Position numbers and translations under genes: made by a program
In this document: piece after piece, positions 60,426 through 64,000 of the stretch
Numbering within the stretch: the stretch's first letter is position 1
How the letters are laid out: the number at the start of each line of letters is the position of its first letter
The notes under the pieces: model-generated
Databases searched by the model: none
What the model was told of the DNA's origin: nothing
Seen by the model: only the letters and a program-made list of their open reading frames with translations
Assembly (NCBI RefSeq): GCF_018130545.1
Contig: NZ_JAFCKF010000004.1
Span: forward strand, 62,001-126,000
DNA length: 64,000 nucleotides
Origin: Bradyrhizobium tropiciagri
GTDB lineage: Bacteria > Pseudomonadota > Alphaproteobacteria > Rhizobiales > Xanthobacteraceae
Direction of reading: 5' to 3'

Positions 60426-61511
60426 CTATTCGGCCAGCGACAGGATCAGGCCTTGATCCGGCGGCACGTGGCCTTGCAGGGTATCGAGATAGGCCTCGCG
60501 TACCGCGGCCGGGCCACGCCGCTCGACGACACCGAGCCAATTGGGCAGATGCGGCACGAGCTCGGTCCAGGCGGCGCCAAAGCGCTGCTCGATGCCGCCG
60601 GGCCCCCATTCCTTGCCGCGCTTGCGGATCTGGTCTGGTGCGAAGAACCAGACCGGCTTGGCGCCGGGCAAGGTCGGCTCGTCCGGCTCGCTCGCGCGAT
60701 GCGTGAGGCCGACCCGGCCGGAATAGACCATCTGCGCGCCGAAGTGCCGGTGCAGGCTCTCGCGCAGCGCGCTGTTGCCGGCCATGTCGACATAGGCGAC
60801 CGGCTCTGCCGACGGGATCGCGGCGACCTGGTCATAGGTGACGACCTCGTCATAGCAGCCGAGCGAGCTGACGAAATCGACATTGCCCTTCGAGGTCAGT
60901 CCGATCACGTGGATGCCCCGCTTGTGCAGCAGATGCGCGAGGCCGAATGCGGTCTTGCTCGAGGCCGAGGACAGGATGACGCGGCGTGCGCCGTAGAATT
61001 CGTTCTCGGCGAGCGCGTCGTCGACCAGGAACGACAGCATGAACAGCGGCAGCATCAGCGCGCGGAAATCGCCCTGCTGGCCGGCATAGGTCGGGTCAGT
61101 GGAGACGCGAGCATAGTTGTTGTAGACCGGCGAGACCTCCTGCCGGTGGGCAGCACCATCACGCAAGCCGCGCTTGCTGACATCGGCCGCCTCGATCACC
61201 AAGTGGGTCGCCATCGGAAAATAGCCGAACAGCGTTTCGCCGACTGCGAGATTCGGGTGCTTCGAGGCCAGCACCTCGCCAAAACCCCACACCGGGATGA
61301 TGCCGTAGTCCTTGGGGGCCGGGAACAGCTGCCAGTATTTCAGCTGCTCGCCGATCACGGCGTAGGTGATGTTGTTGGCGGTGAACGCGAAGCGGGTCAC
61401 TTTGACCAGCAGCGCGTCGGCCGGTAGTGCCGCGATCTCTGGCAGCTCCGTCTCGATCACCTTGCATTGCTGCAGATCGTTGCGGATGACGATGAAGTCG
61501 GTCGAGTTCAT
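60426..61511 (-). CDS. DUF2855 family protein (MDR-like fold)
   Basis: A 361-residue protein matching DUF2855. The N-terminal half has an alcohol dehydrogenase-like GroES pattern (VTRFAFTANNITYAVIG, DYGIIPVWGFGEVLAS) and the C-terminal half a Rossmann-like region (VILSSASSKTAFGLAHLL). The function is unknown, but the fold suggests an oxidoreductase without zinc ligands. I chose the ATG at 61511. It lies 112 bp upstream of the monooxygenase gene in transcription order, with the acyl-CoA synthetase gene before it. Confidence 0.84.
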   Translation of the reverse strand: MNSTDFIVIRNDLQQCKVIETELPEIAALPADALLVKVTRFAFTANNITYAVIGEQLKYWQLFPAPKDYGIIPVWGFGEVLASKHPNLAVGETLFGYFPMATHLVIEAADVSKRGLRDGAAHRQEVSPVYNNYARVSTDPTYAGQQGDFRALMLPLFMLSFLVDDALAENEFYGARRVILSSASSKTAFGLAHLLHKRGIHVIGLTSKGNVDFVSSLGCYDEVVTYDQVAAIPSAEPVAYVDMAGNSALRESLHRHFGAQMVYSGRVGLTHRASEPDEPTLPGAKPVWFFAPDQIRKRGKEWGPGGIEQRFGAAWTELVPHLPNWLGVVERRGPAAVREAYLDTLQGHVPPDQGLILSLAE

Positions 61512-61615
61512 GGCAATGATCCCAGCTTCGGATGCGGGCGCATCGTTGCGTCGATTGCCGGTGTTTTGCAACAGCAACTAAGTTTCAAACGCCGTTCGCC
61601 CGGCCGTTGCCTCGC

Positions 61616-63133
61616 TCAGCGGAGCTGTCCTTCGCGGTAGAGGTCGCGCAGCTTGCGCTTGAAGATCTTGCCGGTGGCCTCGCGCGGCAGCGCGTCCATG
61701 AAGCGGATGTCGCGCGGCACCTTGAAATTGGCGAGCTTGCCGCGGAGATATTCCTGGATCGATGCGGCCGACAGCGTGCTGCCGGCTTCCGGCTCGACGC
61801 AGGCGAACAGCCGCTCGCCATATTCGTCGTCGGGAACGCCGAACACCGCGCAGTCGCGGACACCCTCCATGCCGATCAGGGTGTTCTCGATCTCCGCGGG
61901 ATAGATGTTGACGCCGCCCGAGATCACCATGTCGCGCTTGCGGTCGCACAGGAACAGATAGCCGTCCGCGTCGAGATAGCCGACATCGCCGACGCTGATC
62001 AGGCCGTCGCGGTCGGCCTCGGTGCGCGCCTTGGCGTTGCCGTGGTAATCGAAATCCGAGATCAACGTTTGACGCATGAAGATTTCGCCGGGTTCGCCGA
62101 CGTCGCATTGCGTCCCGTCGGGCCGGAAGATCTTGACGATGCCGCCCTCGATCGCCCGCCCGACCGTGCCGGGCTTGGCCAATGCTTCCGCCGAAGAGTG
62201 CCACACCGGGATGCCGGTCTCGGTCGAGCCGAGATATTCATTGATGACGGGGCCCCACCACTCGATCATCGCGCGCTTGACGTCGACCGGGCAGGGCGCC
62301 GCGCCATGGATGATGAAGCGCAGCGACGACAGGTCGTAGCGGCGCCGCGTCTCCTCCGGTAGCCGCAGCAACCGCACGAACATCGTCGGCACCATATGCA
62401 TATGCGTGACGCGGTGGCGCTCAATCAGTTGCAGCAGATCCTCTGGATCGAAACGCGGCTCAAGCACGATGCTACAGCCATTGCGGAACGCGAGCATCCC
62501 ATAGGAATGCGGCGCCGAATGGTACATCGGGCCGTTCATCAGGATCACCTGGTCCTCGTTCGGCTTGACGCCGTAGGTGAGCGCGCCGATGCGGGCGGCC
62601 GCCGGCTGCTGCTCCGGCCGCATCGGCTTGCGCTTGACGCCCTTCGGTAGTCCGGTTGTGCCCGAGGTGTAGAACATCGGCGCCGCGCCGACCGGTGCGT
62701 CGGTCAGCGGCCGGTGCGTCTCGCGCCAGACATCCCAATCGGTCATGCCATCAGGCACGCGCGTGAGCGCCGGCGCCACGCCATAGGCCGCGGCGATCTC
62801 CGGCGGCGTCGTCACCACCAGCAGCTTGATTCCAGCCGGCACCCCGTCGCGGATCTGCGGCAGCAGGTCGGCGTGGCAGACCAGGGTGTCGGCGCCGCTG
62901 TCAGCGAGGATGTAGGCGACCTCGTCGGCCTTCAGATGCCAGTTGATCGGCACCACCGGACTGCCGAGCGCGGCCGAGGCCGCAACTACCTCGAACAGTG
63001 CGAAATCGTTGCGCAGCATCATGCCGATCGGCTTGCCGCCCTGCACGCCGAACGCGCGGAAACCGCTCGCGGCCCGCGCGATGCGGGCGTGAATGTCGGC
63101 GTAGCTGATCTGTCGGTCGCCGCTGATGATCAT
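61616..63133 (-). CDS. Acyl-CoA synthetase (AMP-forming)
   Basis: An ANL-superfamily ligase of 505 residues. It has the P-loop-like AMP motif FYTSGTTGLPKGVKR near 170, the A5 motif NEYLGSTETG near 305, the hinge region DRKRDMVISGGVNIYPAEIEN near 410, and the C-terminal GKIFKRKLRD with the catalytic lysine. It activates a carboxylic acid to acyl-CoA. The ATG at 63133 has GGAGAGG upstream, and an in-frame TTG at 63148 is rejected. With the neighbouring nitronate monooxygenase-like and FMO genes it suggests catabolism of an unknown lipophilic acid. Confidence 0.9.
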   Translation of the reverse strand: MIISGDRQISYADIHARIARAASGFRAFGVQGGKPIGMMLRNDFALFEVVAASAALGSPVVPINWHLKADEVAYILADSGADTLVCHADLLPQIRDGVPAGIKLLVVTTPPEIAAAYGVAPALTRVPDGMTDWDVWRETHRPLTDAPVGAAPMFYTSGTTGLPKGVKRKPMRPEQQPAAARIGALTYGVKPNEDQVILMNGPMYHSAPHSYGMLAFRNGCSIVLEPRFDPEDLLQLIERHRVTHMHMVPTMFVRLLRLPEETRRRYDLSSLRFIIHGAAPCPVDVKRAMIEWWGPVINEYLGSTETGIPVWHSSAEALAKPGTVGRAIEGGIVKIFRPDGTQCDVGEPGEIFMRQTLISDFDYHGNAKARTEADRDGLISVGDVGYLDADGYLFLCDRKRDMVISGGVNIYPAEIENTLIGMEGVRDCAVFGVPDDEYGERLFACVEPEAGSTLSAASIQEYLRGKLANFKVPRDIRFMDALPREATGKIFKRKLRDLYREGQLR

Positions 63134-63154
63134 AATGAGCCTCTCCAAGCGGAC

Positions 63155-64000
63155 TCAGGCGCTGGCCTGAAGGAACTCGCTGCGTGCCGCATTAAACTCC
63201 GCCTTCAGCCGCGCCACCAGTTCTCCGACCGGCGGGGCGTCGACGATCTGGCCGATGCCCTGGCCCGAGCCCCAGATGTCGCGCCAGGCCTTGACCTTCA
63301 TGTTGCCGCCGGAGCCGAAATTCATCTTGGATTTGTCGGCGATCGGCAAATTGGCTGGATCGAGCCCCGCTGCCGCGATCGACGGTCCGAGGTAGTTGCC
63401 GTGCACGCCGGTGAACAAGTTCGAATAGACGATGTCGTGGGCGGCATATTCGGTCAGCGCCTGCTTGTATTTGACGTCGGCATTGGCTTCCTCGGTCGCG
63501 ATGAAACGGGTGCCGACATAAGCGAGGTCGGCGCCGAGCGCGAGGGCGGATGCGATGCTCCAGCCGTCGGAGATAGCACCCGACAGCAGGATCGTGCCCT
63601 TGAACCATTGCTTCACCTCGCGCACCAGCGCGAACGGCGACAGCGTGCCGGCATGGCCGCCGGCGCCGGCGCAGACCAGGATCAGGCCGTCGACACCCTG
63701 CTCGGCCGCCTTGCGGGCGTGCTTCACATTGATGACGTCGTGGAACACCACGCCGCCATAAGAATGCGCGGCCTCGACGATCTCGGACGGCGGACGCAGC
63801 GAGGTGATGATGATGGGCACCTTGTGCTTCACACAGGTCTCCATGTCGTGCATCAGCCGGTCGTTGGAGGCATGACAGATCTGGTTGACCGCGTAGGGGG
63901 CGACCTTCTTCTCGGGATGCAGTGCCTGGTACTCGCCGAGCTCGTTCTCGATCTGCGTCAGCCATTCGCCGAGCTTCTCGGCCGGGCGGGCATTGAGCGC
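63155..64000 (-). CDS. Nitronate monooxygenase/2-nitropropane dioxygenase-like flavoprotein (5' end outside window)
   Basis: A TIM-barrel FMN enzyme, truncated at the right edge. Visible parts are the phosphate-binding GAGGHAGT, GAISDGWSIASALALGADLAYVGTRFIAT and the FGSGGNMKVKAWRDIWGSGQGI tail. Members include nitronate monooxygenases and enoyl reductase-like proteins (FabK type), and only the full N-terminus would separate these. It ends 22 bp before the acyl-CoA synthetase start on the same strand, so the genes are one operon. Confidence 0.85.
   Translation of the reverse strand, partial: ALNARPAEKLGEWLTQIENELGEYQALHPEKKVAPYAVNQICHASNDRLMHDMETCVKHKVPIIITSLRPPSEIVEAAHSYGGVVFHDVINVKHARKAAEQGVDGLILVCAGAGGHAGTLSPFALVREVKQWFKGTILLSGAISDGWSIASALALGADLAYVGTRFIATEEANADVKYKQALTEYAAHDIVYSNLFTGVHGNYLGPSIAAAGLDPANLPIADKSKMNFGSGGNMKVKAWRDIWGSGQGIGQIVDAPPVGELVARLKAEFNAARSEFLQASA

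Noticed and set aside
58871-60706. 611-codon plus-strand frame opposite the flavin monooxygenase
   Set aside because: Antisense shadow; the minus-strand FMO has both Rossmann motifs.

Overview
The window is GC-rich chromosomal DNA from an alphaproteobacterium, most likely a Bradyrhizobium or a close relative. I base this on codon use and on gene families typical of that group (DUF1192, an RcdA-like DUF1465 protein, Cys-free L31, DUF5801/FecR adhesin). The intergenic spacers also carry hairpin repeat elements that I recognise from rhizobial genomes. I saw no rRNA, tRNA, CRISPR array, integrase or insertion sequence, and nothing that marks a recent genomic island.

Left part (1-15.9 kb): a truncated membrane GGDEF/EAL protein, a quinone oxidoreductase, DUF1192, RcdA-like, a MocR-type regulator divergent from a PaiB-like gene and a LysE exporter, a small secreted Cys-rich protein, an APH-type kinase, spacers full of repeats, rpmE, an ABC exporter, and a D-aminoacylase-like amidohydrolase closely followed by a COG0523 (CobW-type) GTPase.

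15.9-22.2 kb: a clear cobalamin riboswitch lies ahead of a siderophore-type TonB-dependent receptor and a PepSY membrane protein. It is followed by two small paralogous membrane proteins of unknown function and a Sel1-repeat protein.

22.2-33.6 kb: a nearly complete type II secretion system. gspD is divergent from gspE-F-G-H-I-J-K-L-M and a GspN/GspC-like gene, and a short prepilin peptidase converges on the end. Immediately after it (33.9-42.6 kb) comes a module built twice: an imelysin, two diheme cytochrome c peroxidase-like proteins and two large secreted PF04185 phosphoesterases, with one small secreted protein of unknown function. All carry export signals, so they are plausible periplasmic partners or cargo of the T2SS. 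That link is inferred from position.

42.7-50.3 kb: an 1872-residue FecR-DUF5801 repeat protein (seven repeats of about 175 residues), divergent from a secreted FecR protein and a TPR protein across an AT-rich control region.

50.4-64 kb: a MarR-FUSC-DUF1656-HlyD efflux operon with a near-ideal MarR operator at the regulator's start codon, a decayed stretch, an HNH endonuclease, a ClC channel with CBS domains, and a co-oriented minus-strand set: NHL-repeat protein, NTF2-fused flavin monooxygenase, DUF2855, acyl-CoA synthetase and a nitronate monooxygenase-like protein cut by the window end. The last group looks like a catabolic cluster of unknown substrate.
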